Shown here: positions 27,012 to 36,273 of the stretch, piece after piece
Layout of the letters: each line of letters starts with the position of its first letter
How positions within the stretch are numbered: the first letter of the stretch is position 1
Source: Terriglobus albidus
GTDB taxonomy: Bacteria; Acidobacteriota; Terriglobia; Terriglobales; Acidobacteriaceae
Assembly: GCF_025685425.1 (NCBI RefSeq)
Contig: NZ_JAGTAS010000023.1
Location: 29,114 to 93,113 of the forward strand
Direction: 5' to 3'
DNA: 64,000 bases
The notes under the pieces: model-generated
The model's input: the letters and a program-made list of their open reading frames with translations, nothing else
What the model was told of the DNA's origin: nothing
The model's database searches: none
Program-made: the position numbers and the translations under genes

Positions 27012-27464
27012 AGCGAGGTTGACCTGATATCGGTGATGGATGACTTTCGAGTGGTGGTAACACCCTGGCTGCAGGAGCAGGATGTGGTTGTACTGTGGGA
27101 CATCGCCCCGGACCTTCCGCTGGTCTGGGCCGATCGTGCAACCCTGATGCAGGTGCTTCTCAATCTCACGACGAACAGCCTTCGTGCCTTGGCGCAGGTG
27201 GTGGATAAAGTGCTCACCATCTCCATTCGCCATGGAGATGGGTGTGTTTTGCTTGAGTTTCTGGACAATGGCTGTGGCGTTGCTCACCCGGAGCGGCTCT
27301 TCCATCCCTTCCAGGAGGGTGCGCAGGTGACCGGGCTCGGCCTCTATCTCTCTCGTGCGTTTATGCGGTCCTTCGGTGGTGACCTTCGCTATGAGCCGGT
27401 ATCGCGCGGTACAGCCTTCGTCATGGAGATCCCCACGGCACAACAGATGGAGCGAACACGATGA
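27012..27464 (+). pseudogene. Sensor histidine kinase remnant (catalytic domain only)
   Basis: About 150 C-terminal residues of a kinase: SEVDLISVMDDFRVVVTPWL, the N box LLNLTTNSLRAL, the G1 box EFLDNGCGVAHPERLF and the G2-like GLGLYLSRAFMRSFGGDL. There is no sensor domain and no phospho-acceptor His. It begins at the same breakpoint (about 26985-27015) that truncates the RND remnant on the other strand. It still overlaps the downstream response regulator as ATGA. Confidence 0.85.
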
Positions 27465-28120
27465 ACTCGCCGATTCGTATTGTCCTCATCGACGACCACA
27501 CCCTCTTTCGCGAGAGCCTGGTGCGACTGCTCTCGGCTGAGACAGGGATCGAGGTGGTGGCTCATGGAGGCACATTGGCGGAGGCCCTTGAGCTGTTAAG
27601 CAACAACTCCATCGATGTTCTGTTGCTTGACTACGATCTCGGCAACGAGTTCGGAACCGAGCTGCTGCAGGAGCTTCAGCGGAGGCAGATCAGTACCAGG
27701 GTGCTGATGGTGACCGCCGGAATGCGAGACAGCGTCATGTTCCGGGCTCTGAATGAGGGACTTGCCGGAGTCGTCTACAAACACAGCGGCACGCGGCAAC
27801 TGGTGGAAGCGATTCAAAAGGTCGCCGGAGGTGAGATGTGGCTGGAGACCGAAATCGTTCGCTCCCTGATTGCAAACTCTGTTCAAAGCGCAGAGGTGCA
27901 GGCTTCCGGGCGTAACCTGACAGACCGCCAGCGCGACGTGCTTCGCTGTGTACTCGATGGGCTTGCGAACAAAGAGATCGCGGCAAAGATGGAGGTCTCA
28001 GAGACCAATGTCAAAGCCGTTATCCAGGAGTTATTTCACAAGGCCGGCGTAAGGACGCGCAGCCAACTGGTCCGCATCGCAATTGAGAAATACTCAGACT
28101 GGCTGCGAAACGATCCCTAG
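27461..28120 (+). CDS. NarL/LuxR-family response regulator
   Basis: 219 residues, complete. The receiver domain has Asp11-Asp12 and phospho-acceptor Asp57 (VLLLDYDLG). The C-terminal LuxR helix-turn-helix at about 150-210 has LTDRQRDVLRCVLDGLANKE and AAKMEVSETNVKAVIQELFH. Translation is coupled to the kinase remnant at 27012-27464 (ATGA). As that kinase has lost its 5' half and presumably its promoter, this regulator may be silent, driven by read-through, or phosphorylated by another kinase. Confidence 0.93.
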   Translation: MNSPIRIVLIDDHTLFRESLVRLLSAETGIEVVAHGGTLAEALELLSNNSIDVLLLDYDLGNEFGTELLQELQRRQISTRVLMVTAGMRDSVMFRALNEGLAGVVYKHSGTRQLVEAIQKVAGGEMWLETEIVRSLIANSVQSAEVQASGRNLTDRQRDVLRCVLDGLANKEIAAKMEVSETNVKAVIQELFHKAGVRTRSQLVRIAIEKYSDWLRNDP

Positions 28121-28256
28121 TTCAGGAATCCGAAGCTGGTGTGCGACATGCGATAGCTCGAAGTTGGATCGCTTCTGCGGACAGAAATGGATGCCGTTGA
28201 CAACGTCCCATCGGAACCATAGCGTGGTAACGCTAGACTAACGGAAAGGTGACTTC

Positions 28257-29099
28257 ATGCGTACTCTTGCTCTCCTTCTGCTGGGAGTTGTGACCTCGTC
28301 TGCCTATGGACAGACTGTGCCCGCACCTGTCGCGGACAATGCTCCTCCCACGGCGACCGGTGTGAACGAGGTCCAGCGCATGGAGCAGGAAGTGCAGCGT
28401 GTCGCCGCCGATGTGCAGCGATTGAAGCAGCGCCTGCCGGACTGGGCGGCGATCTCCTGGTATGCGGAGGATGATGCCAGGGTGATGCAACGAACCGATG
28501 TGAAGCCGCGGGTTGTGTTCCTTGGAGACTCCATTACGCACAACTGGGGCGGAGCGAAGGTCAGCAGCTATTTTCAACACGATCACGATAAGTTCATCCC
28601 CATCAACCGTGGTATCGGCGGACAGAATGTACCGCAGATGCTGATCCGCATGCGTCCGGATGTGATCGCGTTAAAGCCGGCGGCAATGGTGATCTTTGCC
28701 GGAACGAATGATCTGGCGACCTTCAAGGTGCCCGACCTGCTGGGATTTATCGAGGGAAACTTCCTCAGCGTCTTTGAACTGGCGCAGGCGAATAATATTC
28801 CCTTGGTCGTATGCTCCATCCTTCCGATCAATGATGTCTATCAGAAGCGTACGGAGACCAGACCGCCGGACCAGATCCTGCAACTCAATGCGTGGTTGAA
28901 AGATCAGGCAGCGCAACGCGGCTATGAATACGTGGACTTCTACAATGCTGTCTCCGATGGAAAAGACCGTCTGCGCGCTGAGATTACCAAAGACGGGCTT
29001 CATCCAACGGCGGAAGGCTACGTCTTGATGGAGCCTCTGGTCGAAAAGGCGATCGAGAAGACACTTGCCGCAGGGAATCATCGCGCTGGCATCAAATGA
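28257..29099 (+). CDS. Exported SGNH/GDSL-family hydrolase
   Basis: 280 residues. The signal peptide ends around SSAYGQ, and a coiled-coil-like stretch (VQRMEQEVQRVAADVQRLKQ) covers 39-58. The SGNH blocks are FLGDSITHNWGG (nucleophile Ser92), a Gly in block II (NRGIGGQN), GTND (Asn151), and DGLHPTAEGY (catalytic Asp246 and His249). Likely an esterase or acetylhydrolase acting on cell-envelope or plant polysaccharides in the periplasm, as for close GDSL relatives. The substrate is not readable from sequence. It is a single gene between the NarL regulator and a repeat-poor gap. Confidence 0.92.
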   Translation: MRTLALLLLGVVTSSAYGQTVPAPVADNAPPTATGVNEVQRMEQEVQRVAADVQRLKQRLPDWAAISWYAEDDARVMQRTDVKPRVVFLGDSITHNWGGAKVSSYFQHDHDKFIPINRGIGGQNVPQMLIRMRPDVIALKPAAMVIFAGTNDLATFKVPDLLGFIEGNFLSVFELAQANNIPLVVCSILPINDVYQKRTETRPPDQILQLNAWLKDQAAQRGYEYVDFYNAVSDGKDRLRAEITKDGLHPTAEGYVLMEPLVEKAIEKTLAAGNHRAGIK

Positions 29100-29449
29100 T
29101 TCTCCTCGAGGAAGCGGTGTAGTGCTTCGCCGATTTCGAGCGATGGTTGCTGTGTAAACCTGGCCAACCGAACGGAACGATGTCGAATACTAACTTCGGC
29201 AAGATTGTGGGCAGCAGCAGCTACTTCCCGAATCGCCGTATCCCGCTTGGAGCGAGATTGTTGTTTTAAAACGGAACGAGCAGTAAAAGAGGGAACCTCC
29301 GGGTTCCCTCTTTTTGCATTTTCAGCTCCGACTGATTTTTGGGGTTATGAAATGAGGTAACTTTCGGTTGCTTTCGCTCTTCACCTATGGCTCAATGGTT
29401 GCCATCATTTGATTGGGCTTCGCGGTTTTGTTGAGGAGGGAGCATTCCC
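29100..29449. other. Gap between SGNH hydrolase and EF-G-like gene
   Basis: A 29-codon reading frame (29180-29269, starting MSNTNFGKIVGSSS) precedes a terminator at 29288-29316. The frame has only a weak GGAACG box and no recognisable family, so I do not call it a gene. After the terminator there is the leader of the EF-G-like gene with a strong GAGGAGGGAG box. Confidence 0.5.
29288..29316 (+). terminator. Intrinsic terminator
   Basis: Perfect stem AGAGGGAACC / GGTTCCCTCT with a 4-base loop, followed by TTTTTGC. It separates the SGNH hydrolase from the EF-G-like gene. Confidence 0.85.
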
Positions 29450-30388
29450 ATGACTCGGCCAGGCAGAGCCGTTCATCGCATTCTCTCGTTTTCGGTTTAT
29501 TCCATTCCGTTGGAGGAGCGAGTCTCCATCCGGCAGAAACTCGAAGATCTTATCCAGGAAAATCCCAGACTAAGGGCCGAAGTCCATATCGACCACGACC
29601 GGGTGTCCGTCAGCGGAGAGGACGAATTGCAGCTCCTGGAGCTTCGTCTGAAAGTTATTCAGCGAGAGCTGGCTGAGCCTGGCGATCTGAAAGTTAACTA
29701 TCTGGAAACAGTTTTCGGATCTGCGGAAGCAGAACACTCGTATCTCCGCGAGACCGGCGGCTCCCGGAACTATGGTTATTGCCGGCTTCGGGTAGAGGCT
29801 GGTCCGCAGGGGAGCGGGTTCCAGTTTCGTTATGACCTGGACAATGAAGCGATTGCCAAACAGTCGATTCAGGCGATTGAGGCCGGCGTGCGAGAGGGAG
29901 CGCAGGGCGGCATTCTGCGGGGCTATGAACTTGTCGATCTGAAGGTGACGCTGCTCGCAAGCGATTGCGATGAGGTTGGCCGCCACCAGATGAGCCTTAA
30001 AATCGCAGGCGCAATGGCCTTTCGTGAGGCAGCGCAACGTGCCAGGCCGGTCGTGCTGGAGCCAATGATGGAAGCCACCATCGACGTACCCACACCATTT
30101 ATGTCGTCTGTCATGGAAGACATCCACGCGCGCTACGGACGCATCGAGTCGATCTCTCAGACGGTCGATGGATTGCTGATTCGCGCAGCAATTCCGGTCG
30201 CGGAGGTGCTGCGCTCCAGCGGACGCGGCAGGAGCGGATACACCACGCGCTTCCTGCGGTACGAACCGGTACGACGATCTCGTGGCTCGGACGGCGAGGC
30301 GGGTACTGGGGTGCGGACCCCCTGGCCGCCTGACCCGCGGCGTGGCGCGGTTGCGATGAAGATGAGAGGCTACTCCGAAGTCGGTTGA
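29450..30388 (+). CDS. EF-G-like protein of domains III-V only (no GTPase)
   Basis: 312 residues matching only the C-terminal half of elongation factor G. Domain III is at about 8-75 (SIPLEERVSIRQKLEDLIQE, then VSVSGEDELQLLELRLKV). Domain IV is at about 80-198 (YLRETGGSRNYGYCRLRVEA, VTLLASDCDEVGRHQMSLKI, AGAMAFREAAQRARPVVLEP). Domain V is at about 200-274 (EDIHARYGRIESISQTVDG). The G domain and domain II are absent, and there is no upstream frame that could encode them; a strong GAGGAGGGAG box sets this ATG as the true start. The domain IV motif is GGxxxYGY where translocating EF-G has GGxxQYGH. A Pro/Arg-rich tail of about 38 residues is extra. It cannot hydrolyse GTP; a ribosome-binding or tRNA-mimic role is inferred. 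Confidence 0.85.
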   Translation: MTRPGRAVHRILSFSVYSIPLEERVSIRQKLEDLIQENPRLRAEVHIDHDRVSVSGEDELQLLELRLKVIQRELAEPGDLKVNYLETVFGSAEAEHSYLRETGGSRNYGYCRLRVEAGPQGSGFQFRYDLDNEAIAKQSIQAIEAGVREGAQGGILRGYELVDLKVTLLASDCDEVGRHQMSLKIAGAMAFREAAQRARPVVLEPMMEATIDVPTPFMSSVMEDIHARYGRIESISQTVDGLLIRAAIPVAEVLRSSGRGRSGYTTRFLRYEPVRRSRGSDGEAGTGVRTPWPPDPRRGAVAMKMRGYSEVG

Positions 30389-30541
30389 TCGCGGCCGCAG
30401 CCCACAAATCGCCGATTCACATCATTGCTTGACGCCCGACGCATCCAGTGCGCTATTACGTCGTACCGTGTTTCGCAAGCCACCCGACCTCAGGTGTCCT
30501 ATCTACGTCTAGGAAGCTTTACCAAATCCTCCGCAACGATG

Positions 30542-33334
30542 CTAAGGGGTTTCCACCACCACACTGTGTCCAGATTCATATACAACATAGGCTCCTGATA
30601 CCGCACCCACTCCTGAACCCGGGAATGAAGCAGTCCAGGTAGATTGGCCGGTGGTCAGCGAGTAGATAGCATTGCGGGAGGGATCGTATACAGAATCCGA
30701 ATCAACGATCTGAATACTTTTCAGTTCAGGGAGAGATGGCGTGGCAAGCGGGACACCCGCAGAGCTATAGATTGTGCAGCCACTGTACTGGATAATTGGC
30801 GGCCCAGAATTGGCAAAAACGTATTGATTTACCAGAATCCGATTGTTATCGATCCACCCGACGGCAACACCGGGAACCGCCGTGATCAATGTGCCATTTT
30901 TGAATATACTTGTGGCGGACTGTGGACCGGATGTCCCTGTGTATACGGCGATCAGTGTCCCGTCAGGGGAAAGCAGGACGGGATCAACATATGAAGCTGG
31001 AGAAGCAATAGTTGATCCGCTATCAGACCAGATGGCTGAACCGCCGGTGATGGAAGTCACCTTCCGATCATAAGACCAAGCACTGCCGGACCAGGTTCCG
31101 GTTACCCGGCCGATTGTGGCGCCGGATGCGGCAAGAGAGAAGTCAAACAAAGCAGTGTAAGCTGGCCCCCCAGGGCTGTATGGGAGAAGGCTGTATGGGA
31201 AGCTGCTGATCACATTCCCGGACGGCAGCGAATAGAAATTGAGCGTCCGGTCTGTTTCGTACTGATGATCATTTGCGTTAGCGGATGCGCCCAGAACAGT
31301 CCCATCCGACGAGAGAGCTAGCTTCCCGCTCGAAAAGTTGATCGTTTCTTTCAACGTAGACTGATAGGGGTCGAAAACCGAGATTTTCCCGATTGATGTG
31401 CTGATTGCCACGCTGCCTGATGTGCCTGCGATACTCCAGGCCGAACCTTGTCCCAAGTAGCGAGGCGTACTTGACAAGCTTGCTCCGTCAAGAAGGGCGC
31501 CATGTGCATTTCCCACCATCCAACGAGAACTTGAACTGGTCGCGAACGCACTAAGGTATGCAATGGGAACGGTGTAGTCGATCTCTTGGGGAGTCGAACC
31601 AGACAAATCTATCACGCTGACTTGTCCTGTTCCGTAAGGCAAAATGCCAATGGATGTCCCAGAGGCAATGGCTACTGTATCCGCATAGCCGCTATAGCTC
31701 AAAGATGGAGTTTGAGACCCAATCGAGTAGACTTCCAATGGATACCCCGGTGTGCTGCTCGCATAGGTCCAAATCCAATTGCCTTGACCGGTGAGGTTCG
31801 ATATTGTTGGCAGCGTGACAAGCGCTTGTTGTACACCGGTATTGGAGTAAACCCAGACTGTCGTCGACAGGTTTGTCAGAAAACGTCCCCCGTCCAAAAA
31901 CCACGAATTGAATTGCCCGGAGAACGCTGGGCTGACGGAAGATGTGCCATTCACTGCCGAGATCGATTCGATCACGTTCTGGCCTGCGGGCCCCAAGGCA
32001 ACGAGCACTTGACCCGGAGCCGGAAAAATATTTGCCAGGGAGTAGTCACCTGATTTGGAGGCAGCGAGTTGGCCAGAGGGCGTATAGATAAACAGCCCTG
32101 TGCTGGATCCGATACAGACATAGCTACCATCCGAGGCCAATCTCCACCAGGGGCCATGGACTATCGTAGTGTTCAATCCGGGAAATGCAATCATGGAGAG
32201 TACATGTCCGTCTGCTGCAGCGCGGATTTCCAATCCGTTTGTAACACCATCGACAACAGTCTGGCCCTTCATATCGATGGGATTCTCAACAAGAAAACCG
32301 TTTGGTTGAATGTCGTCACCATTGGCAAGAAGTGCACCTGAAGTGTAATTCCACAAGGCCCAATGACCGTCCTGGTCTGCACTGAGTACATCATCACCTT
32401 CGACGCGAATTGCATAGATAGAGCTGGTATGGCCCAGTTCGAGCAAGAAGTTCGGGGCTTGAATGACGGTAATCTTTATGTTCGCGGTCGTGGAACCGCC
32501 GGCATTGGCCGCCGCGACGGTATAGGTGGTCTGAGCCGCAACGGTCGTGGGCGTACCGGAGATTGCGCCGGTCGTGGTGTTAAGACTTAGGCCCGCAGGC
32601 AGCGCCGGACTGACGCTGTAGGAACTTACCGTCCCGGAGACAGTAGGTATATCTGGCATGATGGCCTGTCCCACGCTGGCTTGGATCGTCGTTCGCGGAT
32701 AAACCAACTTCGACGGAGCCGCCGGGGTTACGGCAATCGTCAAGCTTGCCGTAGTGGAGCCGGCGGCATTTGTCGCCGTGACCGTGTAGGTGGTCTGAGC
32801 TACAACGCTGGTGGGGGTCCCGGAGATTACGCCGGTGGTGGTGCTCAGGCTCAGGCCCGCAGGCAGCGCTGGGCTGACGCTATAGGAACTTACCGTCCCG
32901 GAGACAGTAGGTATAGCTGGCGTAATGGCCTGCCCCACGCTGGCGGAGATCGTGGTCTGCGGATAGATCAGGTTTGATGGAGCCGGAAGGGCCACGATCA
33001 CCGTTGCGTTGCCTGATTTGGTCGAATCCTCTGTAGATGTGGCGGTTATCGTCGCCGTTCCCACAGACGCAGGCGTAAAGACTCCGGAAGCGCTGACCGC
33101 CCCTATGTTTGTTGGACTGACGGACCACGTAACCGATGTGCTGTAGCTCCCTGTTCCAGAAACCGCAGCCGAGCACTGGCTGGTCTGCCCGGTCAGAATA
33201 CTGGCAGGAGTGCATGAAGCGGCAACTGAACCAATCGTTGGTTGGCTTTTGCTACCACTACTGCAACCTGTCATAGGAACAAAAACAGAAATCAAGGCAA
33301 TGGGAATTAGAAGAAGAATGCTTTTGCGGCTCAC
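30542..33334 (-). CDS. Ig-like/beta-propeller surface lipoprotein
   Basis: 930 residues. A lipoprotein signal peptide ends VPMTGC (Cys24), followed by a Ser-rich linker. A bacterial Ig-like (Big_2) domain covers about 33-115. Two near-identical putative-Ig (He_PIG) repeats are at 120-203 and 208-290, each containing GTVSSYSVSPALPAGLSL. Then comes a roughly 630-residue region of repeating beta motifs (SIYAIRVEGDDVLSADQDGH and similar), probably a WD40/PQQ-like propeller. Likely displayed on the outer membrane or secreted, with an adhesion or carbohydrate role inferred from the domains only. It is a single gene with its own transcription unit. Confidence 0.85.
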   Translation of the reverse strand: MSRKSILLLIPIALISVFVPMTGCSSGSKSQPTIGSVAASCTPASILTGQTSQCSAAVSGTGSYSTSVTWSVSPTNIGAVSASGVFTPASVGTATITATSTEDSTKSGNATVIVALPAPSNLIYPQTTISASVGQAITPAIPTVSGTVSSYSVSPALPAGLSLSTTTGVISGTPTSVVAQTTYTVTATNAAGSTTASLTIAVTPAAPSKLVYPRTTIQASVGQAIMPDIPTVSGTVSSYSVSPALPAGLSLNTTTGAISGTPTTVAAQTTYTVAAANAGGSTTANIKITVIQAPNFLLELGHTSSIYAIRVEGDDVLSADQDGHWALWNYTSGALLANGDDIQPNGFLVENPIDMKGQTVVDGVTNGLEIRAAADGHVLSMIAFPGLNTTIVHGPWWRLASDGSYVCIGSSTGLFIYTPSGQLAASKSGDYSLANIFPAPGQVLVALGPAGQNVIESISAVNGTSSVSPAFSGQFNSWFLDGGRFLTNLSTTVWVYSNTGVQQALVTLPTISNLTGQGNWIWTYASSTPGYPLEVYSIGSQTPSLSYSGYADTVAIASGTSIGILPYGTGQVSVIDLSGSTPQEIDYTVPIAYLSAFATSSSSRWMVGNAHGALLDGASLSSTPRYLGQGSAWSIAGTSGSVAISTSIGKISVFDPYQSTLKETINFSSGKLALSSDGTVLGASANANDHQYETDRTLNFYSLPSGNVISSFPYSLLPYSPGGPAYTALFDFSLAASGATIGRVTGTWSGSAWSYDRKVTSITGGSAIWSDSGSTIASPASYVDPVLLSPDGTLIAVYTGTSGPQSATSIFKNGTLITAVPGVAVGWIDNNRILVNQYVFANSGPPIIQYSGCTIYSSAGVPLATPSLPELKSIQIVDSDSVYDPSRNAIYSLTTGQSTWTASFPGSGVGAVSGAYVVYESGHSVVVETP
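32464..32975 (-). repeat. Tandem duplication encoding two He_PIG repeats
   Basis: Two coding blocks of about 250 bases (32722-32975 and 32464-32707) are nearly the same at DNA level. They encode the paired repeats at residues 120-203 and 208-290 of the lipoprotein. The similarity suggests recent duplication or recombination. Confidence 0.8.
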
Positions 33335-33587
33335 CGTAATTCCTCTTTCGTGCGCATAAACGAGCGTAACAAGGTTAGCTCATTCAAAGGGCAAGCTGCT
33401 AACACCGATCCAGATGATCGCCGTGTTCGTAACTATCGAGGTATCAGCAAATCTCTTTCGATGGTGGCGCAGTTGGTTTCACGATTCCGCGGACGCAAGG
33501 GGTCGATGCAGTAGATGCGATGCATCAAGCAGAACTTCGCAACTCACTCGCTCTTGCCGTTTGCCAACGGCTTCATCGGTTGAACTG

Positions 33588-36056
33588 TTACTCCGAGCGC
33601 AAGGCTTCTACGGCGTTGACGCGAGCGGCGCGAGCGGCCGGCACAGCAGATGCGATCACGGCTGCGGCCAGGATGACGAAGGCCGAGAGGATGAAGGCAA
33701 GAATCCCCGGCTGGCGCACCTCAGCGATGTATCTGGCGATTCCCTGCGCGAAGACAATGCCGAACACAATGCCGGCGCCTACGCCGATCCCGGCGATCGC
33801 AAGTCCCTGCAGCAGAACATCGGCCAGAATATTCTGCGGCTTCGCTCCCAACGCGATGCGGATGCCAAACTCGCGCGTGCGGCCACTCACGGAGAATGCA
33901 AGTACACCGGCAACACCGACAATGGAGATCAACAGGGCGACGGCGGCGAACCCACCAAAGACCAGGGCGTTGAGCTTGTCCGGTGTCATCACCTCGGCGC
34001 GAATGTCATCCAGTGTGCTGGCCTTCTCTACCGGCTGTTCCGCGGAGATCTCATGAATCGTACGCGTGATGGTAGGCGCAAGCGCGTAGGGATCATCGGT
34101 TTGGGTGCGCACGAAGAGCCGTCCCTGCCAGCCTTCCTGATCGGTCGGCTGGTAGATGGTCATGGCGGGCGCGGGAATGATGTTCTCGTCGTCGATGTCA
34201 GGCACGACGCCGACAATGCGGCGCGGCTCATAGCCGATGCCAACGAACTTCATCACGCCATCGGTCCAGTGCAGCTCACGATTCAGCGCATCCCCATTGG
34301 GGAAGAGCGCTTTTGCAAGGCTCTGACTCACGATGACAACGCGCTCCGAGCCGGCCTTATCCGTGTCTCTGAAGTCACGGCCTCCAAGGAAGGGAACACC
34401 CAGCGTTTCGAAGTAACCCGGTGAAATTGACCGGAACTTTGCCCGCCAGTCATCCACACCATTCTTGCGCGTGGCGCCCTGCGCTGCGAAGGTGAAGCTG
34501 ATGTTGAGTCCCTGATCGTCACGCCAGGGAACGCTGAAGCCGGTGGAGACATGAGCCACGCCAGGCAGCGTGCTCACACGGCGCGCAACATCGTGATAGA
34601 AGTTCTGGATCTGCTCAGGAGTTCTGCCATACGTCAGCACCGGCAGATTCACGGCAAGAACGTGCGAAGTGTCGAAAGGCGGACGCGTATTTTCGAGCGT
34701 ATAGAGCGTGCGCATCAGTACGGCGGCTCCGGTCAGCAGAAGAAACGAAGCGGTGATCTGCATGACGGCGAAGACCCGCAGCCGCCGGTTGCTGCTTCCC
34801 GTGCTGCCGCGTGATCCACCGCTGGTGAGGCTCGTGCCAAGCTGGCCGCGCGTTGAAGGCAGCCGAGGTACATACGCGAGGAAAATTGCTGCGACCAGCG
34901 CAAGCGCAATACCGAACCACACAAGATTAAAGTCGAGTGTCAATCCATCGGCGCGCACCGAAAAGCGTGCGGCATAGCGGCCCAGAACGGCAACCGCGGG
35001 CCACGCAAGAAGAAGTGCTGCCAGCACTCCGCTGCCACAGAGGACCAGGCTTTCAGCCAAGAGCGAACGGCGCAGCGATGCCGTGCTGGCTCCGAGCGCA
35101 GCCCGTACGGCGAGCTCAGATTCGCGGCGCACGGTGCGGGCGAGCACGAGGTTGGCAACATTGGAGCACGCGATCAGGAACAGCAGGCCCGCGGCGGCGA
35201 AGAGCACCCACAAAACAGTGTTGGCGCGCGCATTGATCTGGTCATGCATGCGCTTCACATCGATCTGATAATGATTGTCAGGTTTGTATACGTCAGGATG
35301 TGCGGCCACAATGGCGGCTTCACGTGCGCGCAGCTCTGAGCGTGCAGCTTCTAATGTGGCGCCTGGCGCCAGGCGGGCAAATACCTCCGTCATGCGATGC
35401 TCGCGGCCTGCGACCATGGTGGCCGAAAGATGATGCGGGCTGGTGACGACATTGGCGATGATCTCAGTGACGACGGGATAAGGCACCGAAGGTTCCAGCA
35501 CGCCGACGATGGTTGCGTTGCGTGGCCCGCCGAAACTTTCTAAGTGCACCTGCTTGCCGAGCACACCCGGATCGCCGTGAAGGGATTCCTTCCAGAAACG
35601 ATAGGTCAGCACGACCGCTCCCGCTGCATTAGGGCCATCATCGGAGGTCGTCAGCAGACGGCCCAGCACCGGACGCAGGCCCATCACTTCAAAGTAGTGT
35701 CCGTCCACGACGCCCGCCGGGATCTCGCGTGGCGTACCCAGGCCGATGATCGTGAAGTCGACCGAGGAGAAGGTGCCAAGCTCCGTAATGGTCTTGAGGC
35801 CTTTGCCAAGATCGTCGATCTCAGGAATCGAGAAGTTTGTGTTCGGTACGTTGAGGCCGGGCGCGCTCTGCCGAACGTAGAGTAGGCGATCTTCGTCACG
35901 ATTCGCCAGCGGCCGCAGCAGAACCGCACGCACCACGCTGAAGATGGCTGCATTGGCGCCGATTCCGAGTGCCAGTGTGATAGCAACGGTAAACCACAGC
36001 GTGCGTACGCGCCACAGCGAACGCACAGCAATTTTCAGATCGCGGAAGAATGACAT
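33588..36056 (-). CDS. FtsX/MacB-like ABC permease (ADOP type)
   Basis: 822 residues, no ATPase partner nearby. The N-terminal TM (about 18-45) reads VAITLALGIGANAAIFSVV then VLLRPL, a signature of acidobacterial orphan duplicated permeases. A MacB-type periplasmic core domain follows (residues about 45-260). The first FtsX block of three TMs is at about 280-400 and the second, C-terminal FtsX block at about 690-815 (VGVAGVLAFSVSGRTREFGI, ALGAKPQNILADVLLQG). The two blocks make it an inner-membrane pseudodimer-like protein. A PadR-type palindrome lies about 100 bases upstream (36158-36173), and PadR genes often accompany these permeases, but none is adjacent here. The substrate is unknown. 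Confidence 0.93.
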   Translation of the reverse strand: MSFFRDLKIAVRSLWRVRTLWFTVAITLALGIGANAAIFSVVRAVLLRPLANRDEDRLLYVRQSAPGLNVPNTNFSIPEIDDLGKGLKTITELGTFSSVDFTIIGLGTPREIPAGVVDGHYFEVMGLRPVLGRLLTTSDDGPNAAGAVVLTYRFWKESLHGDPGVLGKQVHLESFGGPRNATIVGVLEPSVPYPVVTEIIANVVTSPHHLSATMVAGREHRMTEVFARLAPGATLEAARSELRAREAAIVAAHPDVYKPDNHYQIDVKRMHDQINARANTVLWVLFAAAGLLFLIACSNVANLVLARTVRRESELAVRAALGASTASLRRSLLAESLVLCGSGVLAALLLAWPAVAVLGRYAARFSVRADGLTLDFNLVWFGIALALVAAIFLAYVPRLPSTRGQLGTSLTSGGSRGSTGSSNRRLRVFAVMQITASFLLLTGAAVLMRTLYTLENTRPPFDTSHVLAVNLPVLTYGRTPEQIQNFYHDVARRVSTLPGVAHVSTGFSVPWRDDQGLNISFTFAAQGATRKNGVDDWRAKFRSISPGYFETLGVPFLGGRDFRDTDKAGSERVVIVSQSLAKALFPNGDALNRELHWTDGVMKFVGIGYEPRRIVGVVPDIDDENIIPAPAMTIYQPTDQEGWQGRLFVRTQTDDPYALAPTITRTIHEISAEQPVEKASTLDDIRAEVMTPDKLNALVFGGFAAVALLISIVGVAGVLAFSVSGRTREFGIRIALGAKPQNILADVLLQGLAIAGIGVGAGIVFGIVFAQGIARYIAEVRQPGILAFILSAFVILAAAVIASAVPAARAARVNAVEALRSE

Positions 36057-36157
36057 ACAGATCCTCGATTTCCAGACTTCGCAACCACCGGTTTACCGCC
36101 TTACGGGGTGAGCCGGGAAGATTTGGAGACGTCACAGGGAAGCATCTCGACAATTTA

Positions 36158-36173
36158 TGTTGATATCAACATA
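36158..36173. promoter_or_regulatory. PadR-type operator candidate
   Basis: Perfect 16-base palindrome ATGTTGATATCAACAT, which fits the ATGT-N8-ACAT pattern reported for PadR-family regulators. It lies about 102 bases upstream of the ADOP permease start at 36056. Confidence 0.6.
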
Positions 36174-36273
36174 TTGGGGCAGGTGTCAAGCGAGAACTCT
36201 GATTGCTTCCTTAGCGTCTAAAGCCGCGTGTCTTGCCAAATTTATACGGCACGGCTGAAGAGGCTGCGGAATC

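Noticed and set aside
26990..27268. Upstream extension of the RND remnant on the minus strand
   Set aside because: These codons are the reverse complement of the kinase fragment; not RND sequence.
29180..29269. 29-codon frame MSNTNFGKIVGSSS before a terminator
   Set aside because: Too short, weak RBS, no family; kept only as a note in the gap entry.
33414..34424. Plus-strand open frame of about 336 codons opposite the ADOP permease
   Set aside because: Antisense to the permease's FtsX block, no recognisable features.
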